Shown piece after piece: positions 1-9,216 of a stretch of DNA of 64,000 nt. Each line of letters begins with the position of its first letter. Position 1 is the first letter of the stretch. The translations under genes were made by a program, and so were the position numbers. The stretch is taken from positions 310,001 through 374,000 of the forward strand of contig NZ_SLVP01000005.1 of assembly GCF_004345425.1 (NCBI RefSeq), read 5' to 3'. The stretch is from Paenibacillus sp. BK033. Lineage in GTDB: Bacteria; Bacillota; Bacilli; Paenibacillales; Paenibacillaceae. The notes under the pieces are model-generated. The model did no database searches. It saw nothing but the letters and a program-made list of their open reading frames with translations, and was not told the DNA's origin.

Positions 1-68
1 GACAGCCAAGAAGTCCTCCATGGGGAGGATATTACCGTTTTGCAGCTCTAAATGAGGAGGAGTCTATC

Positions 69-1040
69 ATGGACCACAAGATGTTCCTGGAAGAGGCTTT
101 ACGATGCTATTCTTTTGCGGACCCCGTATTTGAATTCATCCGTCATAACGAGAATATGACTTACAAAATAACGGATAAGCAATCCAGTTATTTGCTGCGA
201 ATTCATAAGCCGATTGCAAGCAATATGGAAGGTATTCAAACCACACCGGGAGCAATCCGCTCTGAACTAGCTTTTTTGCTCGCTTGGTCGGCTCATGCTG
301 ATATGCCTGTACAGACTCCGGTTGCCAATCGGAAAAGCGAGTTGGTCACGATGATTCGAATCGGCCAAGAAGAGGTCCCCTGTACGGTCTTGCAATGGAT
401 TGATGGCGATGTTTTGTCTAAGCAAGAGATGGATAGCGAGGAGGCAGCCCATATCCTGGGCACTCGTATCGCGAAGCTTCATCACTTCTCGCGAAACTAC
501 GAGACGGGACACGCCCGCATTCATCCGGAATATGGAATGGAATGGATTCATTCCATGATCATTAAATTGCGGAGAGGAGTAGAGTATGGCATTCTCTCTA
601 GCAAAGATTTTCAAATTCTCGAGCAAACGATGCGGATGATGCTGGAGTGGATGACTTTATGGGAAGCAACTCCTGAAACCTGGGGCTTCATTCATGGAGA
701 TATGAACTACAGCAACTTGATACGTTCTCCCAAAGGAATATCAATCATTGATTTTGGCATGTCGGGCTACGGGTATTATGCGATGGATGTTGCGATGAGC
801 GCTTTGCTAGTCGATTGCAAACATCGGGATGCTCTGCTCGCCGGCTATAGCAGCTGCATGGCTAGAAGAATGGAATTAGCTCAGCTTGAAGCGTTTATGT
901 TTCTCGCGATCGTTGGCTATTACACCTTCGTATTGAGCCAGCCAGACAAGTTAAGTTGGATTGAAGAGCATATTTCCGGTCTGATTGACCATATTTGTCT
1001 TCCGTTGCTCAACAGCAAAAGAGTGTTCTACACGATTTAA
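69..1040 (+). CDS. APH/choline-kinase-like phosphotransferase
   Basis: This 323-residue protein has the aminoglycoside phosphotransferase/HomoSer-kinase-like fold. The Brenner-type motif IHGDMNYSN puts the catalytic Asp at residue 211, and IIDFG gives the Mg-binding Asp at 228. The N-terminal part (about 25-120) reads as the nucleotide-binding lobe. The family phosphorylates small hydroxylated molecules (antibiotics, homoserine, choline, methylthioribose) or protein residues, and the substrate cannot be told from sequence. The ATG at 69 follows AGGAGGAG with a 6-base gap, so the start is well supported. There is no signal peptide, so the protein should be cytosolic. It stands alone, followed by a hairpin without a T-tract. 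Confidence 0.85.
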   Translation: MDHKMFLEEALRCYSFADPVFEFIRHNENMTYKITDKQSSYLLRIHKPIASNMEGIQTTPGAIRSELAFLLAWSAHADMPVQTPVANRKSELVTMIRIGQEEVPCTVLQWIDGDVLSKQEMDSEEAAHILGTRIAKLHHFSRNYETGHARIHPEYGMEWIHSMIIKLRRGVEYGILSSKDFQILEQTMRMMLEWMTLWEATPETWGFIHGDMNYSNLIRSPKGISIIDFGMSGYGYYAMDVAMSALLVDCKHRDALLAGYSSCMARRMELAQLEAFMFLAIVGYYTFVLSQPDKLSWIEEHISGLIDHICLPLLNSKRVFYTI

Positions 1041-1060
1041 ATGAAGATTACTGCTGCGCA

Positions 1061-1088
1061 AAGCTGTCGAAGCCCAATTCGACAGCTT
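1061..1088 (+). terminator. Hairpin after the APH-like gene
   Basis: An 11-bp perfect stem (1061-1071 with 1078-1088) and 6-base loop lie 20 bases after the stop codon. No T-tract follows, so termination may be weak. Confidence 0.45.
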
Positions 1089-1193
1089 AAATTATTGAGG
1101 GATAACAACTATAGATGATTTTTACCAACCAGCATTTGGCTATAAATGGTAGACTATTATGGAGAATGCAAACAAACCTAGGAGCGGATCTAT

Positions 1194-2678
1194 ATGAATA
1201 AAATCATTGACGAAAAATTATTCGAAGCTGATATTTTATCGCTGCAAGCGGCGATGGATACGGGCGAGCTGACGTCCGAGGCTTGCGTTCGCTGGTATTT
1301 GGAGCGGATTGAACGGATAAATCCGACATTAAGAGCCGTACTTGAAGTAAATCCCGACGCCATATCCATTGCGCGGGAACTGGATAAGGAGCGGGTGGAG
1401 CTTGGTGCGCGAGGACCTCTACACGGCATTCCGATTCTGCTTAAAGATAATATCGATACGGGAGATCGAATGCATACGAGCGCGGGATCCATAGCTCTCG
1501 AGGAGCATTTCGCCCCTGCGGATTCGGCAGTGGCCGCCCAGCTTCGGGCAGCGGGAGCCGTCATTCTCGGGAAAGCCAATATGACGGAATGGGCGAACTT
1601 TATGTCCGGCTCGATGTGGGCGGGATACAGCTCCAGAGGCGGACTCACTTTGAACCCTTATGGACCCGGCGAGCTGTTCGTGGGAGGTTCAAGCTCCGGG
1701 TCCGGTTCCGCGGTAGCTGCCAATTTGTGTGCGGCCGCAATCGGAACGGAAACATCGGGCTCCATTATTAGTCCGTCCTCGCAAAATGGCATTGTTGGCA
1801 TGAAGCCAACCGTAGGTCTTGTCAGCCGAAGAGGGATCATCCCCATCACTCACAGCCAGGATTCGGCCGGGCCAATGACCCGGACGGTCAAGGACGCGGC
1901 GATTTTGTTGGGGGCGATGACAGCCTTGGATCCGGAGGATTCGGCAATGCATGAAACCTGGCGAACAGCCTATGCGGATTATACAAGCTTCCTGGATGGC
2001 GACGGCTTGCAAGGCGCGAGAATTGGCATACCGCGGCATTACTACCAGGGGCTTGACGGGGCAAGAGCAGAAATCCTAGAGCGGGCAATCGCTTTGTGCG
2101 CTGAACGGGGAGCCGTAATCGTGGATCCCGTGAACATGCCTTGCGAGAACGCGAAGTGGGATTGGGATGTCATGCGTTATGAGTTTAAAAAGGGTCTTCA
2201 CGATTATTTAGCCAGAGCCGGAAGCGGTGCATTCATCCGGACTTTGGACGAACTGATCGCCTACAACGAAGCCCATCGCGATACGGCACTCAAATACGGA
2301 CAGGACGTATTGATCTGGTCGAATGAAACGAGCGGAACCTTAACCGAGCCGGAATATCTCGAAAGTCTAAGGCTTAACCATGAAACCGCGCGGAGACAGG
2401 GAATTGACCATGCTATCGAAGCTTATAAGCTGGACGCCTTGCTGTTCCTGGGCAACGAGGAAGGGCTGGATATTTCCGCGCGTGCGGGTTATCCCGCCAT
2501 TACCGTACCAGGCGGTTACGCGGAGACGGGCATCATCGCTGAAGGAGGCTACACGACTAAAGGTCCGCAGGGAATCACGTTTGTCGGAACCGCCTACAGC
2601 GAGCCGGTGCTTTTCAAGTTAGCCTATGCTTACGAACAGGCAAGCAAGTGCCGCCTCGCACCCGTCGATCCGGCATAA
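1194..2678 (+). CDS. Amidase (amidase-signature family, GatA-like)
   Basis: The protein has 494 residues, a normal length for a stand-alone amidase. It carries the Ser-cisSer-Lys triad of the amidase-signature family: Lys84 in LLKDNIDT, cis-Ser about 166 in GGSSSGSGSA, and nucleophile Ser190 in ETSGSI. These enzymes hydrolyse amides to the acid and ammonia. No gatB or gatC lies nearby, so this is unlikely to be the tRNA amidotransferase subunit, and the substrate is unknown. The ATG at 1194 follows TAGGAG. The stop lies 3 bases from the stop of the convergent MFS gene, with no terminator between them. Confidence 0.9.
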   Translation: MNKIIDEKLFEADILSLQAAMDTGELTSEACVRWYLERIERINPTLRAVLEVNPDAISIARELDKERVELGARGPLHGIPILLKDNIDTGDRMHTSAGSIALEEHFAPADSAVAAQLRAAGAVILGKANMTEWANFMSGSMWAGYSSRGGLTLNPYGPGELFVGGSSSGSGSAVAANLCAAAIGTETSGSIISPSSQNGIVGMKPTVGLVSRRGIIPITHSQDSAGPMTRTVKDAAILLGAMTALDPEDSAMHETWRTAYADYTSFLDGDGLQGARIGIPRHYYQGLDGARAEILERAIALCAERGAVIVDPVNMPCENAKWDWDVMRYEFKKGLHDYLARAGSGAFIRTLDELIAYNEAHRDTALKYGQDVLIWSNETSGTLTEPEYLESLRLNHETARRQGIDHAIEAYKLDALLFLGNEEGLDISARAGYPAITVPGGYAETGIIAEGGYTTKGPQGITFVGTAYSEPVLFKLAYAYEQASKCRLAPVDPA

Positions 2679-2681
2679 CTG

Positions 2682-4073
2682 TTAGGCCTTTGATTCCTTT
2701 AAGCTCGCGGAGCGAGCTCGCCGCCAGCTCATCAGGACTAGAATCAAGGCAATTACCGTTAGGATAATCGCCAGTATGCGGAACCCGGTAAAGCTGAATT
2801 CTCCTCCCATAACAATGCCGGTCAATAAGGAAGAAATGATGGTACCGAGATAGCGGGAGGTATTAAACAAGCCGGAAGCGACACCAATGATCTCTTTGGG
2901 CGTGCTGTCGAACAAAGCCGTCTGCATGCCCACGCTGTTCAGTCCGTTGCTGATTCCGAAGGCAGCCAAGGCAATGCAGACGCTGATAACGGGCGAAGCC
3001 TCATTTAACGTCACGATCCAGGCAGAACCAAACACCATTAGAACGGCCGACACCAACAAAGCGGGCCGCGGACCGGATTTATCGATCCATTTGCCCGCAA
3101 GCGGGGATGCGGCAAGCGAACACAAGCCTAAGCTAAGCATCAGCAAGCCGGTATGAAACTCGCTGACATGCCGTACGATCTGCAAGTATGACGGAAGTCC
3201 AAAGAATAACGAGTAGAACAAAATGTTTACAAGGATAAATTGGACATTGACCCAAGTCATCGCCGGGTATTGGGCTATTGTCCGCAGCGGGATAAAAGGA
3301 GATTTTGCTTTCAGCTCATGCCTGACGAAGGCTCCAAGCGACAATAGTCCAATCAGACCGATAACGACGTATCCGATTGAGAGCTGCCCCGAAGATTTCG
3401 CCGACAATACTCCTACAAGCAGGGCAACCAGCCCTGCTGTAAATAACAGGATTCCTGGCGCATCGATCAGGTCAAGCCATCTGCGGAAGGTAAGGCCGCG
3501 GGCGGGAGAGGTCTCCGGCTTATCCATGGGAATGGTTCTCCACGCCAGCAAAAAGCTCGCTATGGCAAACGGAATATTGACGAAGAAGATCGCCGGCCAA
3601 TCCCACCAGTGGATGAGCACGCCGCCAACAAAGGGACCGATAGCCGCCGCACCGGATAGGAAGATAGACAAGACCGACAGTGCGGCCGCCTGCTTATCCG
3701 TGATATAGATTCGCACTATAGCCATGCCTACGGCAACCATCATGCTGGTGCCTATCGATTGGATAACGCGGAACGCGATCAGCCAGCCGAAGCTAGGCGA
3801 CAACGGCGCTATTAGCGATGCAAGAAAGGCTACGACTAGACCGTACAGAAAAATTTTTCTCCGTCCGAATAGATCGCTTGCTCTGCCCATCACGGGCTGG
3901 GCAACGGCGCTCGCAATATAAAATGAAAATATAATCCACGAAACGCCGGTGTAATCAAGCCTGTAATCGGACTGGAGTCTTGCGATTGCCACCGATATCA
4001 TGGACGAATTTAAAGGGTTGAGCAGGATTCCCAAGCCGACGGCAATCATCAGCCATCTGTTGACAGTATTCAA
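2682..4073 (-). CDS. MFS drug-efflux-type transporter
   Basis: This 463-residue, strongly hydrophobic protein resembles the DHA2 (14-helix) branch of the major facilitator superfamily. The early block with LNSSMISVAIARL and the loop motif GRASDLFGRRK fit MFS motif A. The likely role is proton-driven export of a small toxic compound. The start is a TTG at 4073 with GAGGAG 9 bases upstream; the next in-frame ATG is 24 bases further in and has no ribosome binding site. A LysR gene is transcribed divergently from the shared 104-base gap and probably controls this gene. Confidence 0.88.
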   Translation of the reverse strand: MNTVNRWLMIAVGLGILLNPLNSSMISVAIARLQSDYRLDYTGVSWIIFSFYIASAVAQPVMGRASDLFGRRKIFLYGLVVAFLASLIAPLSPSFGWLIAFRVIQSIGTSMMVAVGMAIVRIYITDKQAAALSVLSIFLSGAAAIGPFVGGVLIHWWDWPAIFFVNIPFAIASFLLAWRTIPMDKPETSPARGLTFRRWLDLIDAPGILLFTAGLVALLVGVLSAKSSGQLSIGYVVIGLIGLLSLGAFVRHELKAKSPFIPLRTIAQYPAMTWVNVQFILVNILFYSLFFGLPSYLQIVRHVSEFHTGLLMLSLGLCSLAASPLAGKWIDKSGPRPALLVSAVLMVFGSAWIVTLNEASPVISVCIALAAFGISNGLNSVGMQTALFDSTPKEIIGVASGLFNTSRYLGTIISSLLTGIVMGGEFSFTGFRILAIILTVIALILVLMSWRRARSASLKESKA

Positions 4074-4143
4074 TTAAAGTCACTCCTCGATTTGTCATGA
4101 GCTTATCGTACGGGAAGTTCGTCATTTATTCCAACGCATTTCA

Positions 4144-4152
4144 TGTTATAAT
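4144..4152 (+). promoter_or_regulatory. Extended -10 promoter element for the LysR gene
   Basis: TGTTATAAT is an extended -10 (TGn plus the consensus hexamer) lying 26 bases before the preferred LysR start. No good -35 is visible, which is common with extended -10 promoters. Confidence 0.5.
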
Positions 4153-4177
4153 TTCATAGACTTGAAGGAATATGCGG

Positions 4178-5077
4178 ATGGTGAATTTCATGGAGCTTTT
4201 GCAATTGCAATATTTCTTGACGGTAGCCCGTCTGGAGCATGTGACTGAAGCGGCGCGGCATCTGCATGTCACGCAGTCATCGCTTAGCAAGACGATTCAA
4301 CGTTTGGAGGAAGATTTAGGCGTGCCTTTATTCGACCGGGTAGGCAGAAAGCTGCGTCTTAACGAGTCGGGAAGCCGATTTCTGCAACGCGCAGAGCGGG
4401 CCTTGTTCGAGCTGGAGCAAGGCAAGCAGGAGCTTAACGATCCGTCCGGCTCGGAACAAGGGACGATCGAACTTGCCGTGAATACGGCCAGCATGCTGCC
4501 TAGTATCCTGCGAGAGTTCCGGAAGAAAAAGCCGAATATCCAGTTCCACGTGCAAATGCTTACGACACAGGAAATGGTGGCGCATCTTCATCGGGGAGAT
4601 ATTGATTTCTGCCTGTCTTCGCCTCCGCTTGAAGGAGAAGATATCGAATGTCAGATTATGTACAGAGACCCTGTCCTTGTGGCGGTTCCGAGGACGCATC
4701 GTCTTGCGGGTCGAAGCAGCGTATCGTTGTCCGAACTGAAAGACGAATGGTTCGTTGGGGTGAAGAAGGGGTACGGAACACGCGACCTGGTAGATTCCAT
4801 ATGCAACAAGGCCGGATTTGAGCCGAAGTTTGTGTATGAGGGAGATGAACCCGCCCGAATTAATGCGCTGGTGGAGGCCGGGATCGGCATTGCGTTTATT
4901 CCGGGCACAGCCAGAAATTCAAACGGACAGATTGCATATCTAGAGGTGGAAAAAAACGATCTCGTGCGGGAAATCGCATTATTATGGCATAAGAGCCGAT
5001 ATATGTCGCGGGCTGCTTTGTCCTTTCGCGAGGTTGTCGTTGATTACTTCGCAATGCTTTCAAAACCGGATATTTAA
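4178..5077 (+). CDS. LysR-family transcriptional regulator
   Basis: The N-terminal winged helix-turn-helix has the LysR pattern LQLQYFLTVARLEHVTEAA followed by QSSLSKTIQRLEEDLG. A periplasmic-binding-protein-like effector domain follows (about residues 90-295). The start is taken at the ATG at 4178, 7 bases after GAAGGAA (4164-4170). An ATG at 4172 sits too close to that site and one at 4190 too far. It is divergent from the MFS exporter, the usual arrangement for a LysR regulator that acts on its neighbour. The inducer is not predictable. Confidence 0.88.
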   Translation: MVNFMELLQLQYFLTVARLEHVTEAARHLHVTQSSLSKTIQRLEEDLGVPLFDRVGRKLRLNESGSRFLQRAERALFELEQGKQELNDPSGSEQGTIELAVNTASMLPSILREFRKKKPNIQFHVQMLTTQEMVAHLHRGDIDFCLSSPPLEGEDIECQIMYRDPVLVAVPRTHRLAGRSSVSLSELKDEWFVGVKKGYGTRDLVDSICNKAGFEPKFVYEGDEPARINALVEAGIGIAFIPGTARNSNGQIAYLEVEKNDLVREIALLWHKSRYMSRAALSFREVVVDYFAMLSKPDI

Positions 5078-5114
5078 TACAACTAACAATTAATGACTTT
5101 AAGGAGTGCTGCTA

Positions 5115-5588
5115 ATGCTGAAGTTATTTGAATACAACTGGCAAGTAAGGCAAGACTGGTTCGAATGGTGCCGGGACGTTTCCCGGGAAGAGCTGCTGAA
5201 GAAGCGGACGGGGGGGATAGGAGGGATTCTACATACCTTGTTTCATGTTGCGGACGTGGAATACAGCTGGATCTGCGGTCTGCAAGGGAAGCCTGATTTC
5301 ACGGAACCGTTCGAGTCTTATGCCAGCCTCGAGCAGGTCATGGAGTTATCGGATAAACTCCACGAAGAAGTTCGGTCATTCGTAGCGTCATGGACCGATG
5401 AGATGGAAATGAAGGTATTGTCTGATGTATATCCGAATGGCGAGCCCATGAATTTCAAATACGGGGAAATCATGCGGCATGTCCTTGCCCACGAAATCCA
5501 TCATATCGGCCAATTGTCCGTATGGTCGAGAGAGTTAGGGAAGGCTCCTGTAACCGCTAATTTTATTCGCCGGGGTTTGTTCGGCTGA
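5115..5588 (+). CDS. DinB-family (DinB/YfiT four-helix) protein
   Basis: This 157-residue protein has the DinB-like four-helix-bundle pattern with a possible metal-binding His triad: His44 (ILHTLFH) and His126/His130 in the HEIHHIGQ motif. Family members include DNA-damage-inducible proteins and thiol-dependent transferases, and the activity here is unknown. The ATG at 5115 lies 8 bases after AAGGAG, so the upstream GTG at 5106 is rejected. A clear paralog lies at 25820-26296, with nearly identical N-terminal and C-terminal stretches. It converges on the GerAC gene of locus A, with a hairpin between them. Confidence 0.85.
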   Translation: MLKLFEYNWQVRQDWFEWCRDVSREELLKKRTGGIGGILHTLFHVADVEYSWICGLQGKPDFTEPFESYASLEQVMELSDKLHEEVRSFVASWTDEMEMKVLSDVYPNGEPMNFKYGEIMRHVLAHEIHHIGQLSVWSRELGKAPVTANFIRRGLFG

Positions 5589-5640
5589 CAAGCAGCGTAA
5601 AATCTCGATGTCGAGATTATGCCTCTTATAAACGATAAGT

Positions 5641-5675
5641 AAGACAGTCCATGATTTTCAATGGGCTGTCTTTCA
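5641..5675. terminator. Bidirectional terminator between DinB and GerAC
   Basis: A 12-bp stem (5641-5652 with 5661-5672, one G-U pair) has A and T runs at its ends. It lies between the two convergent genes and touches the GerAC stop codon. Confidence 0.65.
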
Positions 5676-6785
5676 ATCTTCTTTAAACTTATACTTCACA
5701 TTCACCTGGAACTCGAGCTCCGGATAGAGAGTGGACCAAGTCCGAAGATCGTTTGAATGGTCAAAATGCCTTGCGCGGTAACGAAGACCAAGTCCCAGCG
5801 GATCGAGGCGTTCATCTCTTAGCTTAACCAGCAGCTGCTGCGCTTTGGATTTGATTTGTTCCTCGGCTTGCTTCGCCAATGCGAGTTTTACGTCATCCGA
5901 GATAACAGCGGAATCATCCAGCTTTTCTATTAATGCCCCGCGCATTCGAATCGAAAAGACGGCCATGGGCTTTCCATGCCCTTGTCCGGCAATTAGCTTG
6001 AAGCCAGCAGACCCTTCTTCGCTTGTTACGGAATAGTCTCCATTTGGAGTCTTCAAGGTTAACGTATCATTGTGTACGCCGGATATAAGAAGCTTCAAGA
6101 GCCGAGATTCCTCAGATGTGAGCTCTTCCTTCATTTGTTTCTTGTCGAACAGGGCAATCCGGTTAATCTGTAGAGCATCATGCTCGTACGTCACAACCGG
6201 CATTGTCAGATCCAGTCCTGACGTGGTGATTCTGCGGCTCGCGTCGTATAAGGGGACGGCATAAACAAACGGAGATTGTTTACGGCTTCGTTCGAATGTA
6301 TAAAAGAAGTAGCTGCCGGCTACGGCTTCTTCCTTCGGCTTATATTTCAGCAGCTCATAGGAATTTGGCTTGCCTACGCTTAAATAGGCGATTTTTTGAA
6401 TATCAGGCCTCCTCATAAAATAATCCACCGCAAGAGAGATGTCCTTTCTCGCCACCTCTTCCCCAAACAGCAGGACTTTGACATGGCCGTATTCCAGCTT
6501 TTTGTCGCTCATGGACCGAAGACGTTCAAGCCCCTCCGATATCGAGTTACAATTCACCTTAAGCAGCAAAAATTCGCTGCCGATGTTCTTTGGATCCCCT
6601 TTGGACATCGAGACTTTCAGAATAACCGTATACTTCTTGTCCTTGTCTTCGGACGGATCCAGACCGATTGACGTTACGAAAGCGCGTCTGTCGATATCTT
6701 CGAAGGCGCAGCCCGACAAAGTTACCACCAATAAAAACCATGCGCAGCTAACGTTTAGAGTGCTTTTCTTTTTCGTGCGCACCAT
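5673..6785 (-). CDS. Ger(x)C germinant-receptor lipoprotein, locus A
   Basis: This is the C subunit of a GerA-type germinant receptor. It begins with a basic stretch and a hydrophobic segment ending in the lipobox LSGC (Cys26), so it is a lipoprotein of the spore inner membrane. FEDIDRRAFVTSIGLD is the family's conserved opening after the lipobox, and the C-terminal GerAC domain follows. The start is placed at the ATG at 6785: the longer reading frame begins with an unrelated segment, and this start gives a proper signal peptide. It overlaps the upstream GerAB gene by 31 bases, which suggests translational coupling. At 370 residues its length is normal. Confidence 0.88.
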   Translation of the reverse strand: MVRTKKKSTLNVSCAWFLLVVTLSGCAFEDIDRRAFVTSIGLDPSEDKDKKYTVILKVSMSKGDPKNIGSEFLLLKVNCNSISEGLERLRSMSDKKLEYGHVKVLLFGEEVARKDISLAVDYFMRRPDIQKIAYLSVGKPNSYELLKYKPKEEAVAGSYFFYTFERSRKQSPFVYAVPLYDASRRITTSGLDLTMPVVTYEHDALQINRIALFDKKQMKEELTSEESRLLKLLISGVHNDTLTLKTPNGDYSVTSEEGSAGFKLIAGQGHGKPMAVFSIRMRGALIEKLDDSAVISDDVKLALAKQAEEQIKSKAQQLLVKLRDERLDPLGLGLRYRARHFDHSNDLRTWSTLYPELEFQVNVKYKFKED

Positions 6786-7834
6786 GCGATGGCCGCTATC
6801 ATCACGATATCGAAAATTAGCTTGACGTTTAGAAGCCAGCCAAAGCTGTTCCGAACCGTAGAAACATCCATATAAGGCCGCAGCGCACAAGATGCAGCAA
6901 GCAAGAGCGAGACCCATATCCATTTTTGTTTCCCCCCCTTGAAAAGGTTCGCTTGTCTAAGAAATTGGAGCGAGGAATGCCAGCAGACCATGACAAACAT
7001 AAGCGAAATGCCAAGCTGCACCATTAGAAAAATGACCAGAAACCGTTCAATAAAGAAATACGGAAGCCGCATGCTGTTTGTTGTCGTGAACCAGACATCC
7101 ATATCGCTGTCAATTCCTTTTAGACCCAAATAACCGATGGGAATGAAATAATAGGAAAGAAGCAGAAGCAGACCCGCAGTAAAGAGGATGATAAATGGCT
7201 TCATAGGCTTGCTGTTCACCAAATGTTCATTAAACACCAGGCGGCTCATATAACCGTTGAAGAGAAAAGCGCCTGCCGCAATCATCTCGTAGCTTGGCCA
7301 ATGCCGAATATAGGTTGCGGCTTCGAGCAAGAAATCGAAATGAATATTAGAGTCCAGCAGGAAAAGCAGAATCATAATGATAATAAAAGGAATCTGAAAT
7401 AATACCGCAATCTCGAGCATGTACAAGACACTCCTGGACTCGATAAGAGAGGCAAAGACAAGGAGAACGAGAAAGACGCCAAATAGCAGTCCGGAAGAGA
7501 TATCCGGGCATATAAACTTATGAATGATTTGCGTGTACGAGATCAGAAAAATTAGACCGGACCCGTACGAAAGGACAAAATAACAGAAGAAGAGGCTCTT
7601 CTGAACCAGCCGGGCTATCGATCCGCTCATGATCTGGGCAATGGATTGCCCGGAGAACCGGCTCATCAGCTTTTCAAAAAAGACGATCATTAATCCGGTA
7701 AGCAGCAATGCAACCAGCAGACTGCATAGACTGCTGGTATACCGTCCCGAATAGATCAGCTTTGGAGTGAACTCAATCATGCAAACGATAAAATTCAGAT
7801 AGAGGAGAAAGTAGTAATAACGGATTTGTAGCAT
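6755..7834 (-). CDS. GerAB-type spore germination permease, locus A
   Basis: This roughly 359-residue polytopic protein (about ten hydrophobic segments) belongs to the GerAB/APC-like family, the subunit thought to bind the germinant in the spore inner membrane. The hydrophobic pattern and position between GerAA and GerAC are diagnostic, although pairwise identity within the family is low. The ATG at 7834 is preferred because AGGTGA lies 5 bases upstream; a GTG at 7843 lies inside that site. It follows the GerAA stop by 25 bases and runs into GerAC, so the order is A-B-C. Confidence 0.85.
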   Translation of the reverse strand: MLQIRYYYFLLYLNFIVCMIEFTPKLIYSGRYTSSLCSLLVALLLTGLMIVFFEKLMSRFSGQSIAQIMSGSIARLVQKSLFFCYFVLSYGSGLIFLISYTQIIHKFICPDISSGLLFGVFLVLLVFASLIESRSVLYMLEIAVLFQIPFIIIMILLFLLDSNIHFDFLLEAATYIRHWPSYEMIAAGAFLFNGYMSRLVFNEHLVNSKPMKPFIILFTAGLLLLLSYYFIPIGYLGLKGIDSDMDVWFTTTNSMRLPYFFIERFLVIFLMVQLGISLMFVMVCWHSSLQFLRQANLFKGGKQKWIWVSLLLAASCALRPYMDVSTVRNSFGWLLNVKLIFDIVMIAAIAWCARKRKAL

Positions 7835-7859
7835 ACGAATCACCTGTTTTCCTGTGTAA

Positions 7860-8465
7860 TTAAAGAAGTTTCATATACGGCTTGCCTAAGCTTCTCAAAT
7901 TGCATAGATAGGCCATAAGGGCCAATATTCCAATAACAACGCCAACCGTGCCAAGAAAGCTGGCAAGAATGACCAATGGATACCGGATTACCCGGATTGC
8001 TTGATGCATGGAATTAACGGGAATAACAAAGTTGGAGATGGCAACGGCCGATATGACGATAATCATCACTTCGGCTACGAGCCCCGCCTCCGTTGCGGCT
8101 TGTCCCAATATTAACCCTCCCACGGTTGTTGCCGTAGGACTGATGGTTTTGGGCAGGCGGATACTCGCTTCAATCAGAAACTCAGTCATAATCAGCATAA
8201 ACATAATCTCCACGTAGGAAGGAAACGGAACCGACATCCGGCTTCCCGCAACAAGCAAGGCAAATTGAACCTTCAATAGATCGGGAGAATATGAAATAAT
8301 CGAAATATATAATGCTGGCAGCACTAGCGTAATCAAAAGCGCCACATAACGGATACACACCATAAACTTGCTGATTATCGGCAGATGGACAGGGTCATCC
8401 ATCGATTTGAAGAAATCGAAGAATGTAGCGGGTCCGATTAATGCCCATGAAGAACCCTCGATCAA
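7860..8465 (-). CDS. C-terminal (membrane) fragment of the locus A GerAA
   Basis: These 201 codons hold the GerAA membrane domain: EGSSWALIGPATFFDFF, several hydrophobic segments, and the conserved GLILGQAATEAGLV stretch. If translated separately it would begin at the TTG at 8465, inside the stop codon of the first fragment. A GGAAGG lies 13 bases upstream, so restart is possible but poorly spaced. Confidence 0.75.
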   Translation of the reverse strand: MIEGSSWALIGPATFFDFFKSMDDPVHLPIISKFMVCIRYVALLITLVLPALYISIISYSPDLLKVQFALLVAGSRMSVPFPSYVEIMFMLIMTEFLIEASIRLPKTISPTATTVGGLILGQAATEAGLVAEVMIIVISAVAISNFVIPVNSMHQAIRVIRYPLVILASFLGTVGVVIGILALMAYLCNLRSLGKPYMKLL

Positions 8466-9139
8466 GATGACGATCTTGCCTTCCGAAAGGTTTTCACTAC
8501 GCGGTCCGGACGCTCGGTAGTCATAAAGAGAGGGAAAAGGTTGAACCGGTTATGAATGAGGCATTTCTGTAATTGTCCTGCCGATTGCACAAGATCCGCT
8601 TGTACCTTGGCAAGCCTGTCTTTAAGCTCGGCAAGCGTGCCGTTATCCGTAAGCTGCTCATCGAATAACAGCATCAGCTTTATTTTGGATTTACTCCCAG
8701 CCAGGTGGCTTTCCATGCGAAGGGATTCGCTTTTGTAGCGGCTGCGTATCATATTTATCGAGATCTTGATGTTCTCGTTAAGACTGTCTTTGGGGCCTTG
8801 CAATATATTTTCTTCGGTTGACTCGCTGACGGTGCGGGATTGAAAGCTCTTCATGCAGACGGATAGCATTGTTCCGTTTAGAAGGATCAACACATAACCG
8901 TCCAGCATCCGCTCCGTTGCTTCAGCCTCGCCGCTTGGCCGCGACCAATCCGGAAAGGATTGAAGATACCTGGCGAAGTCATCGGAGGTGTCGGTCTGGT
9001 AGAAAGGAGTAATCAGTTTGTCAAATATATCATCCTCGCTGCAGACCGAGGTCAGGTAATAAAGACGTATGGCAAAATTTCTATTCTCAAAATCGCGTCG
9101 CGCGAAATCTTCGTTTTTGTTCAAGCCATCAAACCGCAC
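8462..9139 (-). CDS. N-terminal (soluble) fragment of the locus A GerAA
   Basis: These 225 codons cover the soluble N-terminal GerA domain. Family landmarks include ENILQGPKDSLNENI, equivalent to the usual RGPREGF region, and FPLFMTTERPDRVV. The last residues (KTFRKARSSS) are out-of-frame translation after the shift. The TGA stop overlaps a TTG start of the second fragment by 4 bases. Confidence 0.75.
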   Translation of the reverse strand: MRFDGLNKNEDFARRDFENRNFAIRLYYLTSVCSEDDIFDKLITPFYQTDTSDDFARYLQSFPDWSRPSGEAEATERMLDGYVLILLNGTMLSVCMKSFQSRTVSESTEENILQGPKDSLNENIKISINMIRSRYKSESLRMESHLAGSKSKIKLMLLFDEQLTDNGTLAELKDRLAKVQADLVQSAGQLQKCLIHNRFNLFPLFMTTERPDRVVKTFRKARSSS

Positions 9140-9216
9140 AGGGGATCACCTCTGTGGGATATATTTTCCTTTTTTGCGTTGTTTCATTCTCAGTTTTAGA
9201 GAAGGGCAGGAATACC

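Larger units (their letters stand above)
7860..9139 (-). pseudogene. GerAA-type germinant-receptor A subunit, locus A, frameshifted
   Basis: Together the two reading frames encode one GerAA protein of about 430 residues. The N-terminal soluble domain is read from a GTG at 9139 (AGAGGTGA upstream) through TERPDRVV. The frame is then lost, and the C-terminal membrane domain continues in the -1 frame. Reading across with a one-base step back at the AAAA run (8491-8494) restores NLSEGKIVILIEGSSWAL, the normal family sequence. The simplest explanation is a single-base deletion, or a sequencing error. Programmed frameshifting and stop-restart translation are other possibilities. Without a repair of the frame, locus A would lack an intact A subunit. 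Confidence 0.8.

Noticed and set aside
6786..6923. A 46-residue N-terminal extension of the locus A GerAC.
   Set aside because: It lies within the GerAB gene and would hide the lipoprotein signal peptide, which is essential to the family.
8485..8500. Programmed -1 frameshifting in the locus A GerAA.
   Set aside because: Not preferred: the site GTGAAAACC lacks the X-XXY-YYZ slippery pattern and no such signal is known for the family. A one-base deletion or sequence error is simpler.
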